From positions 375,001 to 439,000 of the forward strand of contig NZ_VOQR01000001.1 in assembly GCF_007995065.1 (NCBI RefSeq): DNA of 64,000 nt, written 5' to 3'. Every line of letters begins with the position of its first letter. Position 1 is the stretch's first letter. The position numbers and the translations under genes were made by a program. Source of the stretch: Sphingomonas ginsenosidivorax. Lineage in GTDB: Bacteria > Pseudomonadota > Alphaproteobacteria > Sphingomonadales > Sphingomonadaceae. The notes under the pieces are model-generated. The model searched no databases, was not told the origin of the DNA, and saw only the letters and a list, made by a program, of their open reading frames with translations. Of this stretch, positions 35,467 to 46,807 are shown one piece after another.

Positions 35467-37917
35467 ATGACCGACTTTCTGCTGGAGCTCCGCTCCGAGG
35501 AAATCCCTGCCCGCATGCAGGCGAAGGCGCGTGACGATCTCGCGCGGCTGTTCACCGCCGAACTCGCCAAGGCCGGCATCGCCACCGGCGAGCTCGTCAC
35601 CTACGCCACCCCCCGCCGCCTCGCGCTGATCGCCCGCGACCTCCCCGTCGAGACCGCCGCGGTGTCCGAGGAAGTGAAGGGCCCCAAGGCCTCCGCGCCC
35701 CCGCAGGCGCTCGAAGGCTTCCTGCGGAAAACCGGCCTCACCCGCGAGCAGCTGACCGAACGCGACGGCGTCCTCTTCGCCGTTACGGAGAAGCCCGGCC
35801 GCGCCACCGCCGCGGTGCTGGCAGAGGCGATCCCCGCGATCGTCCGCGGCTTCCCGTGGCCGAAGTCGATGCGCTGGGGCGATGCGTCGACCACCACCGA
35901 AAGCTTGAAATGGGTCCGCCCGCTGCAGGGCATCGTCGCCTTGTTCGGCGAGATGATCGTGCCGTTCGAGATCGCCGGGATCGAAAGCGGTGCCGCGACG
36001 CTCGGCCACCGATTCCACCATGCCGGTCCGATCACGCTCGGCGGCGCGCACGACTATGTCGACAAGCTCCGCATGGCGCATGTCCTGGTCGACCAGGACG
36101 AACGCGCCACGCTGATCCGCGACCGCGCGCGCGAAGCCGCCGCGCAGGCCGGGCTCGAACTCGTCGAGGACGAGGGGCTGGTCGCCGAGAATGCTGGCCT
36201 CACCGAATGGCCGGTGCCGCTGCTCGGCCAGTTCGACCCCGCCTTCCTCGACGTGCCGCCCGAAGTGATCCAGCTCACCGCGCGTGTGAACCAGAAGTAC
36301 TTCGTCTGCCGTGCAGGTGACGGGAGCCTCGCCAACGCCTTCGTCTGCACTGCGAACATCGACGCGGCGGATGGCGGCGCGAAGATCGTCGAGGGCAATC
36401 GCAAGGTTCTCGCGGCGCGGCTGTCGGATGCGAAATTCTTCTACGACACCGACCTGAAGGTGCCGCTCGCCGAGCAGGCGGAGAAGCTGTCGAAGATCGT
36501 CTTCCACGAGAAACTCGGCACGCTGGCGGACAAGGTCGACCGCGTCGCGAAGCTCGCGCGCTGGCTGGTGGAGGAGGGGATCGTCACACAATCCCCCTCC
36601 CGCCTGCGGGAGGGGCTAGGGGAGGGCGTGTCCGCAAACGACGCGCCGTCCGTGACAAGCCCTCCCCCAGCCCCTCCCGCAGGCGGGAGGGGAGCTTTGG
36701 CAGACCTTGCAGACCGCGCCGCGCGCCTCGCCAAGGCTGACCTCGTCACCGGCATGGTCGGCGAGTTCCCCGAACTGCAGGGCCTGATGGGCGGCTATTA
36801 CGCCGCCGCGCAGGGCGAAGACCCCCAGGTCGCCGCCGCGATCCGCGACCATTACAAGCCGGTCGGGCAAGGCGACGACGTCCCCACCGACTCGGTGACG
36901 GTAGCGGTGAGCTTGGCGGACAAGCTGGATACGATCTATAATTTTTTCGAGACTGGAGATGTCCCGACCGGATCAAAGGATCCGTTCGCGTTGCGGCGTC
37001 AAGCGCTAGGTGTGATAGCACTTATCACGACTAATCTTATTCGATGCGATCTTCGGCAGGCACTGTTTCAAGCAGGGCAGGGAAGGTTCGATCAAATCAT
37101 GGACGCGGCTGTCGAACATCGCCCTGAGCTCAAGAAATTCATTGAAGATGGGCTTACTGGAAAGCGTGCCGGCGATGAATGGATGGATCGGCTTAAGGAA
37201 GCACTAGCGATTGATGTCGGGCCTGCACGGCTCACGCTGGCTGACGACGGCATGAGTGAGGTCGTGCGTGCGTTTCGTATGCAGGACCATTGGCCGAAGA
37301 CGGCGGCGCGCTTGCTCGACTTCTTCGCCGACCGCCTCAAGGTCCAGCAACGCGAAGCCGGTGTCCGCCACGACCTGATCGACGCTGTGTTCGCGCTCGG
37401 CGGCGAGGACGATCTCGTCCGCCTCCTCGCGCGCGTCCATGCGCTGCAGGCGTTCGTCGCGACCGAAGACGGTACGAACCTGCTCGCCGGGTACAAGCGC
37501 GCCGCGAACATCCTGAAGAAGGAAGCCGCTCCCGGTTCCCCCGCGAAGGCGGGGGCCCAGGGACCGACGAGCGACGAGTCCCGGGAGAGTACGGACCTGG
37601 ACCCCCGCCTGCGCGGGGGAACGGAAGGGGCGGGTGCCTCGCAGATTCCTCTGTCCTACACGCCCGAACCGGCAGAAGCTGCCCTCATCGCCGCGCTCGA
37701 CTCTGCCGAACCCCGCGCCGCGTCCTCCGTCACCGCGGAGGATTTCGCCGGGGCGATGGCGGCGCTCGCCAGCTTGCGTGCGCCGATCGATGCGTTCTTT
37801 GACAGCGTGACCGTGAACGACCCCGACCCCGTCAAGCGCACGGCACGTCTCGCCTTGCTTGAACGGGTCCGTGCTGCAGTGCACAACGTGGCAGACTTTT
37901 CGAAGGTTGAGGGCTGA
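35467..37917 (+). CDS. glyS: Glycyl-tRNA synthetase beta subunit with two in-frame palindrome insertions
   Basis: 816 residues versus 689 in E. coli. The beta subunit of GlyRS binds tRNA. N-terminus MTDFLLELRSEEIPARMQ, later LAEQAEKLSKIVFHEKLGTLADK, ADLVTGMVGEFPELQGLMGGYYA, KDPFALRRQALG and ASLRAPIDAFFD are family hallmarks, so the reading frame is one gene. Residues about 376-409 (36592-36692) and 690-719 (37535-37622) are encoded by palindromic elements and interrupt conserved blocks (WLVEEG / LADRAARLAKADL and NILKKE / PAEAAL). Residues about 479-595 come from DNA of only about 51 % G+C by hand count over 36901-37200, against 65-77 % nearby. The frame stays open through all of this, so the protein is probably functional. 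Confidence 0.9.
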   Translation: MTDFLLELRSEEIPARMQAKARDDLARLFTAELAKAGIATGELVTYATPRRLALIARDLPVETAAVSEEVKGPKASAPPQALEGFLRKTGLTREQLTERDGVLFAVTEKPGRATAAVLAEAIPAIVRGFPWPKSMRWGDASTTTESLKWVRPLQGIVALFGEMIVPFEIAGIESGAATLGHRFHHAGPITLGGAHDYVDKLRMAHVLVDQDERATLIRDRAREAAAQAGLELVEDEGLVAENAGLTEWPVPLLGQFDPAFLDVPPEVIQLTARVNQKYFVCRAGDGSLANAFVCTANIDAADGGAKIVEGNRKVLAARLSDAKFFYDTDLKVPLAEQAEKLSKIVFHEKLGTLADKVDRVAKLARWLVEEGIVTQSPSRLREGLGEGVSANDAPSVTSPPPAPPAGGRGALADLADRAARLAKADLVTGMVGEFPELQGLMGGYYAAAQGEDPQVAAAIRDHYKPVGQGDDVPTDSVTVAVSLADKLDTIYNFFETGDVPTGSKDPFALRRQALGVIALITTNLIRCDLRQALFQAGQGRFDQIMDAAVEHRPELKKFIEDGLTGKRAGDEWMDRLKEALAIDVGPARLTLADDGMSEVVRAFRMQDHWPKTAARLLDFFADRLKVQQREAGVRHDLIDAVFALGGEDDLVRLLARVHALQAFVATEDGTNLLAGYKRAANILKKEAAPGSPAKAGAQGPTSDESRESTDLDPRLRGGTEGAGASQIPLSYTPEPAEAALIAALDSAEPRAASSVTAEDFAGAMAALASLRAPIDAFFDSVTVNDPDPVKRTARLALLERVRAAVHNVADFSKVEG
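36592..36692. repeat. Palindromic element inside glyS (insertion 1)
   Basis: Left end CCCCTCCCGCCTGCGGGAGG, right end CCTCCCGCAGGCGGGAGGGG; it has the same architecture as the intergenic element at 55821-55921 (inner GGGCTAGGGGAGGG block, central spacer, inner CCCTCCCC block). About 101 bp, read in frame without a stop; the TAG in GGGCTAGGGG is out of frame in glyS. Confidence 0.88.
36901..37250. other. Low-GC patch inside glyS
   Basis: By hand count 154 of 300 bases from 36901 to 37200 are G or C (51 %), against 46/60 at 36781-36840 and 39/60 at 37321-37380. Codon choice changes too: CTA, ATA, CTT and GAT-type codons appear that are rare in neighbouring genes. The protein stays recognisably GlyS. 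Confidence 0.75.
37535..37622. repeat. Palindromic element inside glyS (insertion 2)
   Basis: Left end GTTCCCCCGCGAAGGCGGGG, right end CCCCGCCTGCGCGGGGGAAC; a typical long-hairpin element of a second family, related in layout to 53791-53878. About 88 bp, in frame with glyS. Confidence 0.87.
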
Positions 37918-37999
37918 CGCGAAAACCGCGCTCCGGTCTCAACATTCTCAACATTCGTTTTTGATTGTCCACAAGGGCAGCGACTTAAGAGGACCGGGG

Positions 38000-40663
<2,664 letters not shown>

Positions 40664-40680
40664 GCGGGCGCCGCAAACCC

Positions 40681-40784
40681 CGTCATGCCAGCGCAGGCTG
40701 GCATCTCCCCGTTCGGGCCGCAACACACGCTCGGGGAGACCCCAGCCTCCGCCGGGGAGACCCCAGCCTCCGCTGGGGTGACGG
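40681..40784. repeat. Palindromic element with a duplicated arm
   Basis: Left end CATGCCAGCGCAGGCTGGCA; the right side has two successive copies of the arm (GGGGAGACCCCAGCCTCCGC, then again CCCCAGCCTCCGCTGGGGTG). It lies between the convergent ppdK and the small membrane-protein gene. Confidence 0.8.
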
Positions 40785-40815
40785 TGTGGTGTGGCAACGG
40801 TGTGGTTCGAGCGAC

Positions 40816-41172
40816 TTACCGGTTGAAGTCGAACCAGCTGCGACGTTCGCCGGCTGCGTAGCTACGGCGCGTCGCCACGCGGTCCCCGACGGTCCGCGTC
40901 GCGATCGGCGCCGCAGTCGTCGTTACCGGAGCGACGACCGGCTGCGCCTTCACCAGCCGCGCATTCTCGCGCTCCAGTTCCGCGACCCGCGCATCCGACG
41001 CGGTAATGCGCCCGTCGCGGTCCTTGCGGGCCAGCACATGCGCGTCGCGCTCGGCCAGATAGCGCGTCTTCCACTTGCGGCCGCCGGGATGGCTGGCGAG
41101 CCCGAACAGCCAGCCGGCGATGAAGAGCAGCGCGAGCACCGCGAACTGCGTGGGCGTAGAAAACAACGGCAT
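40816..41172 (-). CDS. Small membrane protein with coiled-coil segment
   Basis: 118 residues. One N-terminal hydrophobic segment (about 9-25, FAVLALLFIAGWLFGLA), then a basic turn SHPGGRKWKTRY, a charged heptad-like stretch around RDAHVLARKDRDGRITASDARVAELERENARLV that could form a coiled coil, and an Ala/Thr-rich tail ending RRSWFDFNR. No family recognised. It lies 91 bp downstream of tadC on the same strand and might be a late member of the tad operon, but nothing in it shows this. Confidence 0.65.
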   Translation of the reverse strand: MPLFSTPTQFAVLALLFIAGWLFGLASHPGGRKWKTRYLAERDAHVLARKDRDGRITASDARVAELERENARLVKAQPVVAPVTTTAAPIATRTVGDRVATRRSYAAGERRSWFDFNR

Positions 41173-41230
41173 CGGGAAACCCTCCTGTTACGGGGGCATA
41201 ACGATCGACCGGGTCTAGGGTTGCGCCGTG

Positions 41231-41258
41231 CCCATCCCGGGTTCGACCCGGGAGGACG
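41231..41258. repeat. Half palindrome downstream of tadC
   Basis: CATCCCGGGTTCGACCCGGG then AGGACGG, a single-arm relative of the CATSCCGGG family. Only 5 bp past the tadC stop on the minus strand; it may form a 3' hairpin of the operon. Confidence 0.55.
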
Positions 41259-41263
41259 GCCCG

Positions 41264-42256
41264 TCAGCCTTTCAGCAGCGCATCCGAGATCGAGCAGGCC
41301 GCGGGGCCGAGGATGACCACGAACAGCACCGGCAGAATGAACAGGATGAGCGGTACGGTCATGATGGCAGGTAGGCGCGCGGCCTTTTCCTCGGCGCGCA
41401 TCATGCGTTCGTTGCGGAATTCGCCCGACAGCACGCGCAGCGCCGACGCGAGCGGCGTGCCGTATTTCTCGGTCTGGACCATCGTCGTGACGACGCCCTT
41501 CACGGCGTCCAGCTTCACGCGCGACGCGAGGTTCTCGAACGCCTGGCGACGCTCGGTCAGGAAGCCCAGCTCGATCCCGGTCAGCGTGAACTCCTCGCCC
41601 AGCTCGGGATAGGCGCGGCCCAGTTCGCGCGCGACGCGGTGGAATGCGGCGTCGACGGTCAGACCCGCCTCGGCGCAGATCACCAGCAGGTCGAGCGCGT
41701 CCGGCAGCCCCTTGCGGATCGCGTCGGAGCGCTTGTTGATCTTGTTGTCGAGATACAGGTCGGGCGCCTTGTAGCTCATGATGAAGCTCATCGCGACGAG
41801 CCCGTATTTCTTGAGCGGCCCCCAGGTCGCGAAGCCGTCGGTGCCATAGACCCAGTAGAGCATCGCGCCGCCGATCACGATCGGCAGCACGAGCCGGCCG
41901 AAGATGACTGCGGGTGCCCATTCCTTCGACCGGATGCCGGCCTGCATCAGCTTGGTCTGCACGACCTTCAGCTGGCTGTCCTGCAGCACCTTCAGCGACG
42001 ACAGGACCGTGCGCATCTTGTCCGCGGTGTCGTTGCGCTGGACAAGCTTGGCACGCCGCTTGGTCGAGGCGGTGATGCCCGCCTTCAGCTGTTCGCGCCG
42101 GTCGTTGAGCGCCTTGACGCGCTTCGCCATCGGGTCGCGCACGGTCATCACCGCATAGATGGCGAGCATCACCGCGAAGGCAGCGACGCCGGCCAGCAGC
42201 GTCGCGACCCACAGGACGTCGATTCCCATGATGGTAGGTCCGGGGGTCTCGCCCAT
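41264..42256 (-). CDS. tadC: Tad pilus inner-membrane platform protein TadC
   Basis: 330 residues. A GspF/TadC-type protein: N-terminal membrane helix, cytoplasmic region, central helix and two C-terminal helices (PAIMTVPLILFILPVLFVVILGP). The family motif around ALDLLVICAEAGLTVDAAFHRVA and LASRVKLDAVKGVVTTMVQTEKYGTPLASALRVLS is clear. It builds the pilus assembly platform with TadB. Two starts are possible (42256 and 42229); the first has AGGA upstream. It is 10 bp from tadB and closes the cpaA-tadC run. Confidence 0.92.
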   Translation of the reverse strand: MGETPGPTIMGIDVLWVATLLAGVAAFAVMLAIYAVMTVRDPMAKRVKALNDRREQLKAGITASTKRRAKLVQRNDTADKMRTVLSSLKVLQDSQLKVVQTKLMQAGIRSKEWAPAVIFGRLVLPIVIGGAMLYWVYGTDGFATWGPLKKYGLVAMSFIMSYKAPDLYLDNKINKRSDAIRKGLPDALDLLVICAEAGLTVDAAFHRVARELGRAYPELGEEFTLTGIELGFLTERRQAFENLASRVKLDAVKGVVTTMVQTEKYGTPLASALRVLSGEFRNERMMRAEEKAARLPAIMTVPLILFILPVLFVVILGPAACSISDALLKG

Positions 42257-42266
42257 CGAATGCGTC

Positions 42267-43238
42267 CTAGATCTCGAAGTTGATCATCTTGGACATGATG
42301 AAGGCGCCGATCGCCATCCAGATCATGCCGCCGCCGCCGATCATCATCAGCCGCTCGTCGGTGAAGAATCGCTGCATGTACGTGCCGTTGATGAACCAGA
42401 TCAGCCCGAACACGATGAACGGCAGCGCGCCGATGATATAGGCAGACGCCTTGGATTCCGACGACATCGCCTTGATCTTCAACCGCATCTGGCCGCGCAG
42501 GCGCAGCACGGTCGCCAGGTTGGCGAGCGTCTCGGCCAGGTTGCCGCCGGTCTCGCGCTGGATCGCGATGGTGATGACGAAAAACTGGAATTCGGGCGTG
42601 CCCAGCCGGTCCGCGGTTTCCTGCAGCGCAGCGTCCATCGTCCGGCCGATCTTCATCTTGTCACTGACCGCCCGGAATTCCTCACCGATCGGGCCGTCGA
42701 GTTCGTGACCGACGACGCCGATCGTCTCGGTGATCGGCAGGCCGGAGCGCAGGCCGCGGACCAGCAGTTCGATCGCGTCGGGAAACTTCGCGGTGAACTT
42801 GCCGATGCGCTTCTTGATCGTGCGACCCACGACGTAATGTGGAATCCCGACGCCGAGGAACAGCCCGACGAACAGCGCGAGCAGCAGCGGCATGCCCTTC
42901 AGCAACAACAGTACCGCGACGACCAGCGCGACGATGCCCGTTGCCATGCCGTACTGGCCGACGGTCCAGGTCTTTCCCGTCATCGCCAGCCGCTTGGCGA
43001 GCAGGACCGGGTTCGGCAGGATCCGACCGAAGGCGAGGTCCATCTTGGTGTCGCGCTTGTTCGCGATGCGCCGCATCTGCGCTTCGGCAACGACCAGCGC
43101 ATCGCCGTGACGCTCGCGCAGCGACGCGACGCGACGCGTCTGCGTCTTCGCGCTCGACGGCCCGGCAAAGGCGAACGCAATCATCCCCAGCACCACGCAG
43201 GCGCCGATCAGGACGAACATCAGCGGCATCATCTGCAT
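42267..43238 (-). CDS. tadB: Tad pilus inner-membrane platform protein TadB
   Basis: 323 residues. Same GspF-like family as TadC: two N-terminal helices (LMFVLIGACVVLGMIAFAFAG, LVVAVLLLLKGMPLLLALFVGLFLGV), FPDAIELLVRGLRSGLPITETIGVVGHELDGPIGEEFR, and a final pair of helices (GALPFIVFGLIWFING, MIGGGGMIWMAIGAFIM). The previous gene upstream is cpaE; the ATPase cpaF that normally sits between them is absent. Confidence 0.92.
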   Translation of the reverse strand: MQMMPLMFVLIGACVVLGMIAFAFAGPSSAKTQTRRVASLRERHGDALVVAEAQMRRIANKRDTKMDLAFGRILPNPVLLAKRLAMTGKTWTVGQYGMATGIVALVVAVLLLLKGMPLLLALFVGLFLGVGIPHYVVGRTIKKRIGKFTAKFPDAIELLVRGLRSGLPITETIGVVGHELDGPIGEEFRAVSDKMKIGRTMDAALQETADRLGTPEFQFFVITIAIQRETGGNLAETLANLATVLRLRGQMRLKIKAMSSESKASAYIIGALPFIVFGLIWFINGTYMQRFFTDERLMMIGGGGMIWMAIGAFIMSKMINFEI

Positions 43239-43287
43239 CGCGGCTACGACCTTTCGATCATGTGGGCCCGGACACGGCGGATCATCG

Positions 43288-44571
43288 TCATTTCGTCTTC
43301 GCCGCGCGCTTCGGGATGAGGCCCTTCAGCTCGCCGAACTTGCCGATCAGCGAAGACCCCTTGCGCGGCTTCGGCGCGGCGTCGGCAGCGCCTTCGTCGA
43401 CCGAGGTCGCGATCTCGCCGACGAGCGAGACGATCGGCGCGACGGTCTTGCTGTTCTTGCCGGCCTCGACCAGCGGCTTGCCCAGCTTGGCCGCCTGCGC
43501 TGCCAGCTTCTGGTCGAACGGTACGATGTAATCGAGCTTGCGTTCGATCGACCCCTCGAAATCCTTGCGATTGATCTCGAGCTGTCCGCCGGCATGCATG
43601 CGGTTGGCGATGACGAACACGTGCGCCTGCGACGCGTTCGCCTTCATCCACGACAGCAGGCGGATCGTGTCGCGCGCCGCGGCCAGCGTCAGTTCGGTGA
43701 CGATCACCGCGATCTGGACGTCCGTGACCAGATGCGAATGCTGGACCAGCATGTTGCGCGGCAGGTCGACGATCGTGCACTCGAACGCGGCGCGCATCTC
43801 CTCCTGCAGCTGGTAGAAGGCGGCGCCGTCGGTGATCAGCGGGGTGTTGATCGGGGCCTCGGCGCTCAGCACCGACAGCTTGTCCGACGCCTTGACCATC
43901 GCGCGCTCGATGAACAGTCCGTCGATGCGGCTGGGATTGTCGATCGCGTCGATCAAGCCGCGCCCGGGTTCGAGATCCAGGCTCAGTGCGCCCGTGCCAA
44001 AATGTACGTCGAGGTCGAGCAGCGCGGTCGACCGCTTCTCCTTGTCGGCGAGGAGCCAGGCTATGGATGTGGCGATCGTTGATGCGCCGACACCGCCGCG
44101 GGCGCCGACGACCGCGATCGAGCAATGCTGCCGATCGACCGCCGCCTCGACATGCTTGGGGGCGTTCAGCATCGTCTGCGCATGGCCGAAGGCCTCGCGC
44201 AGCATGTCGGGCTGGAGCGGCTTGAGCAGATAGTCCTGGATGCCGCTGGCGACCAGGTCGCGGTACAGCCGGACATCATTGACCTGCCCCGCGGCGATCA
44301 CGACGGTGCCGGGCTCGCACACTTCGGCGAGCGCGTTAATGTCGTTCAGCGGGTCGCCCGATTCGGCGAGATCGACGAACAGTATCTGCGGGCTCGCCGA
44401 GACCGACAGCGACTGGATCGCGTTGCGCAGGCCACCCTTGTAGATCTTGTCGATCGACCAGCCGAGCTCGGTCGCGATCGGCCGCAGCGTCTCCGCGGTC
44501 GTCTCGTCGCAGACATAGGCGGTGAAGGGATCGCGGTGTGCGATGCTTGATGGCTTCCAGGGTGCGTTCAT
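43288..44571 (-). CDS. cpaE: CpaE/TadZ-type pilus localisation protein
   Basis: 427 residues. N-terminal receiver-like domain (about 20-130, with PGTVVIAAGQVNDVRLYRDLV and ASGIQDYLLKPLQP), then a MinD/ParA-type ATPase with the deviant Walker A VGARGGVGASTIATSIA, no second lysine as is usual for CpaE, and LLDLDVHFGTGAL. It directs the Tad machine to its cell position. The ATG at 44571 overlaps the cpaD stop (TAATG); GGGAGC lies 7 bases upstream. The longer upstream frame overlaps cpaD. Confidence 0.92.
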   Translation of the reverse strand: MNAPWKPSSIAHRDPFTAYVCDETTAETLRPIATELGWSIDKIYKGGLRNAIQSLSVSASPQILFVDLAESGDPLNDINALAEVCEPGTVVIAAGQVNDVRLYRDLVASGIQDYLLKPLQPDMLREAFGHAQTMLNAPKHVEAAVDRQHCSIAVVGARGGVGASTIATSIAWLLADKEKRSTALLDLDVHFGTGALSLDLEPGRGLIDAIDNPSRIDGLFIERAMVKASDKLSVLSAEAPINTPLITDGAAFYQLQEEMRAAFECTIVDLPRNMLVQHSHLVTDVQIAVIVTELTLAAARDTIRLLSWMKANASQAHVFVIANRMHAGGQLEINRKDFEGSIERKLDYIVPFDQKLAAQAAKLGKPLVEAGKNSKTVAPIVSLVGEIATSVDEGAADAAPKPRKGSSLIGKFGELKGLIPKRAAKTK

Positions 44572-45203
44572 TACTTTGCTCCCGTGCCCGCGGCCGTGAG
44601 GCCAGCTGCGCCGGTCGGCGCCTTCTTGCGATAGGTGTCGATCGCCTTGTACGAAGCGGCGGCGTCGTTGGTCTCGTTGGCGACCGCGCCGCGCACCAGG
44701 TCCGCCGGATTGGCGACCATCGCCGCCAGGTTGACGTTGGTCGCGCAGCCATAGTTGGACGAGGTGTTGGAATTGAAATCGTTGCTCGAATCGAGCGACC
44801 AGTCGGGGCATCCCGGCACGCTCGCGCGCATCCGGCTGACCACGATGCGGATCGTCCCCGCGGTGACCGGGGCAGGGGTGACCGGTGCGTCGTCGCTCAG
44901 CAACAGGCCGTAGCTGGCGACGAGCCCGGCGACCTGCGCACGCGCCTGGTTGCCATAGGGCGAGGGATCGTCGATCGCGACGCGGTCGCCATAGCCGAGC
45001 CGCATCGTTGCCATCCAGCCGGCCAGCCGACGGTCTTCGCCAGCGGCGAGCGCGCCGCCCGACGTCGCCACGTCGAACGCATAGTCGGTCTGCGCGACGA
45101 CCGGCTGGTGCACCGATTCGAGGCCCTGGTTCTGCGTCCCCATGCACCCGCCGAGCAGCAGGGCGGGTGCAAGCGAGGCGAGCAGGATGGTCTTGGTGAT
45201 CAT
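44571..45203 (-). CDS. cpaD: CpaD pilus lipoprotein
   Basis: 210 residues. Lipobox LLLGGC in the first 20 residues and the CpaD body: RLAGWMATMRLGYGDRVAIDDPSPYGNQARAQV, TIRIVVSRMRASVPGCPDWSLDSSN, NTSSNYGCATNVNLAAMVANPADLVRG. It helps assemble the secretin. The ATG at 45203 has AAGGAT 8 bases upstream. cpaE follows with a TAATG overlap. Confidence 0.9.
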   Translation of the reverse strand: MITKTILLASLAPALLLGGCMGTQNQGLESVHQPVVAQTDYAFDVATSGGALAAGEDRRLAGWMATMRLGYGDRVAIDDPSPYGNQARAQVAGLVASYGLLLSDDAPVTPAPVTAGTIRIVVSRMRASVPGCPDWSLDSSNDFNSNTSSNYGCATNVNLAAMVANPADLVRGAVANETNDAAASYKAIDTYRKKAPTGAAGLTAAGTGAK

Positions 45204-45234
45204 CGCGAAGGAATCCTTGGGTTGACCGCGGGGC

Positions 45235-46806
45235 TCAGTTCGAAAAGCCGGGGGCGGGCACGATGCCCTTGGTCGATTTGGTCGAGCGCGCATCCGCCTT
45301 GTCGCGACGCAGGTCCGGCTGCGGCGCGGGCAGCACCGGCGCGACCGCTCCGACGGACGGCGTGGCATAGGGCGAGGGTGCGACCGTCGGCACCGGGCGC
45401 GGACCGCCCCCCCTGCCGCTGAGCGTGCCGAGCAGCACGCGGTCGATATCGCTCGGCGCGCGGGCACCGTCGGTCGGCAGCGCGATGTCGCGGGCGTTGT
45501 TGACCGGCTTGACGAGGTAGGGCGTGATGATCACGACCAGCTCGGTCTCGTTGCGCTGGAACCCGTTGGAGCGGAACAGCGCACCGATGATCGGCAGGTT
45601 GGCAAGGCCCGGCGTCTTCTGGAACGAGTTGTTGTTGCTGTTGGACAGCAGGCCGCTGATCATCATGCTCTGACCCGACCCAAGCTCCACCGTGGTTTCG
45701 GTGCGGCGCGTCGTCAGGCCGGGAACGCGCGTGCCGTTGAGCGTCACCGCATTCGAGTAATCGAGCTGCGATACCTCCGGGCGGACCCGCAGCGAGATGC
45801 GGCCGTCGGACAGCACGGTCGGCGTATAGGCCAGGCCCACACCGTACTGCTTGAACTCCACCGAAACCGCACCCAGCCCCTGCGAGAGCGGGATCGGGAT
45901 TTCGCCACCGGCGAGGAACGTACCCGTCTCGCCCGACAACGCGGTCAGGTTCGGGTTGGCGAGCGTCGTGACCTGGCCGGTCGTCTCGCCGAGATCGATC
46001 GCGCCCAGCAGGTCGAGGCCGAGAAGCTTGCCGGCCAGACCGAAGGTGGTGCCGTTCGCAACCTGCGTCAGCAGACTGCTCCCGGTCGACGCTTGCGTGC
46101 CCCCGGTGAAGAGGCCGGAATTGGTGGCGGGGCCACTCTTGGGTGCGTATTGCGTACCGGCTCCGCGTCCCTGGCCTAACCCGAACTTGAAGCCGCCGGT
46201 GCCGTCGAACGACTGCACGTTGACGCCGATGTTCTTGACGAACTGGCGGCTGACCTCGGCGATCCGGACCTGCAGGTTGACCTGCAATGGCGTCGCGGTC
46301 TTCAGCCGCGACAGCACCTTGGTCGCGTCGCCGACATAGGCCTGGACCAGGCGCTCGGCTTCCGCGGCGTCCTCGGGCGCGGCGACCGTTCCGGTCAGCA
46401 GGACAAGGCCGTTCATCGGTGTCGCGACAACGTGCGCCTCGGGCATCGCGAGCCCCAGCATCTGCGAGATCGAATCGAGATTGTTCCCGACCCGGACCGT
46501 GCTGCCATAGACAACGGCGCCCGACTTGGTCGTCGCCGAGATCGTCGTCTCGCCGGTCTTCTTGCCGAAGATGTAGAGCTGGGTGGGGGAGCGGACCTGG
46601 ACGTCGGCGATCGAATCGTCGGCGACGAACAGGTCGCTCATCGGCCGTGCCAGCGTCACCAGCCGACCGCGGCCGATATTGACCTGGACGACACCCGCGG
46701 GCGCCACGGTGGTCCGCTGTGCGGCAGCGGGGGCGGAGGGTGCGGCGCTCGCCGCGGCCAGGGCGGCGGCCAGCGGCCAGCCGATCGGCATCATCGAAAT
46801 GCGCAT
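45235..46806 (-). CDS. cpaC: CpaC/RcpA outer-membrane secretin of the Tad pilus
   Basis: 523 residues. Signal peptide, N-terminal pilotin-like/BON region (VAPAGVVQVNIGRGRLVTLARPMSDLFVADDSIADVQV), a BON-like middle (PMNGLVLLTGTVAAPEDAAEAERLV), and the secretin domain with GEIPIPLSQGLGAVSVEFKQYGVGL and VELGSGQSMMISGLLSN, the secretin family signature. It forms the outer-membrane pore for the pilus. cpaB lies 1 bp upstream. Confidence 0.94.
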   Translation of the reverse strand: MRISMMPIGWPLAAALAAASAAPSAPAAAQRTTVAPAGVVQVNIGRGRLVTLARPMSDLFVADDSIADVQVRSPTQLYIFGKKTGETTISATTKSGAVVYGSTVRVGNNLDSISQMLGLAMPEAHVVATPMNGLVLLTGTVAAPEDAAEAERLVQAYVGDATKVLSRLKTATPLQVNLQVRIAEVSRQFVKNIGVNVQSFDGTGGFKFGLGQGRGAGTQYAPKSGPATNSGLFTGGTQASTGSSLLTQVANGTTFGLAGKLLGLDLLGAIDLGETTGQVTTLANPNLTALSGETGTFLAGGEIPIPLSQGLGAVSVEFKQYGVGLAYTPTVLSDGRISLRVRPEVSQLDYSNAVTLNGTRVPGLTTRRTETTVELGSGQSMMISGLLSNSNNNSFQKTPGLANLPIIGALFRSNGFQRNETELVVIITPYLVKPVNNARDIALPTDGARAPSDIDRVLLGTLSGRGGGPRPVPTVAPSPYATPSVGAVAPVLPAPQPDLRRDKADARSTKSTKGIVPAPGFSN

Positions 46807-46807
46807 C

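Noticed and set aside
35467..37917. A frameshift or pseudogene in glyS because of the extra length and mixed composition
   Set aside because: The reading frame is continuous from start to stop with conserved blocks on both sides of each insertion, so an intact gene with in-frame insertions fits better.
43238..43288. A cpaF remnant between cpaE and tadB
   Set aside because: The gap is 49 bp and no frame in the neighbourhood shows Walker motifs of a secretion ATPase.
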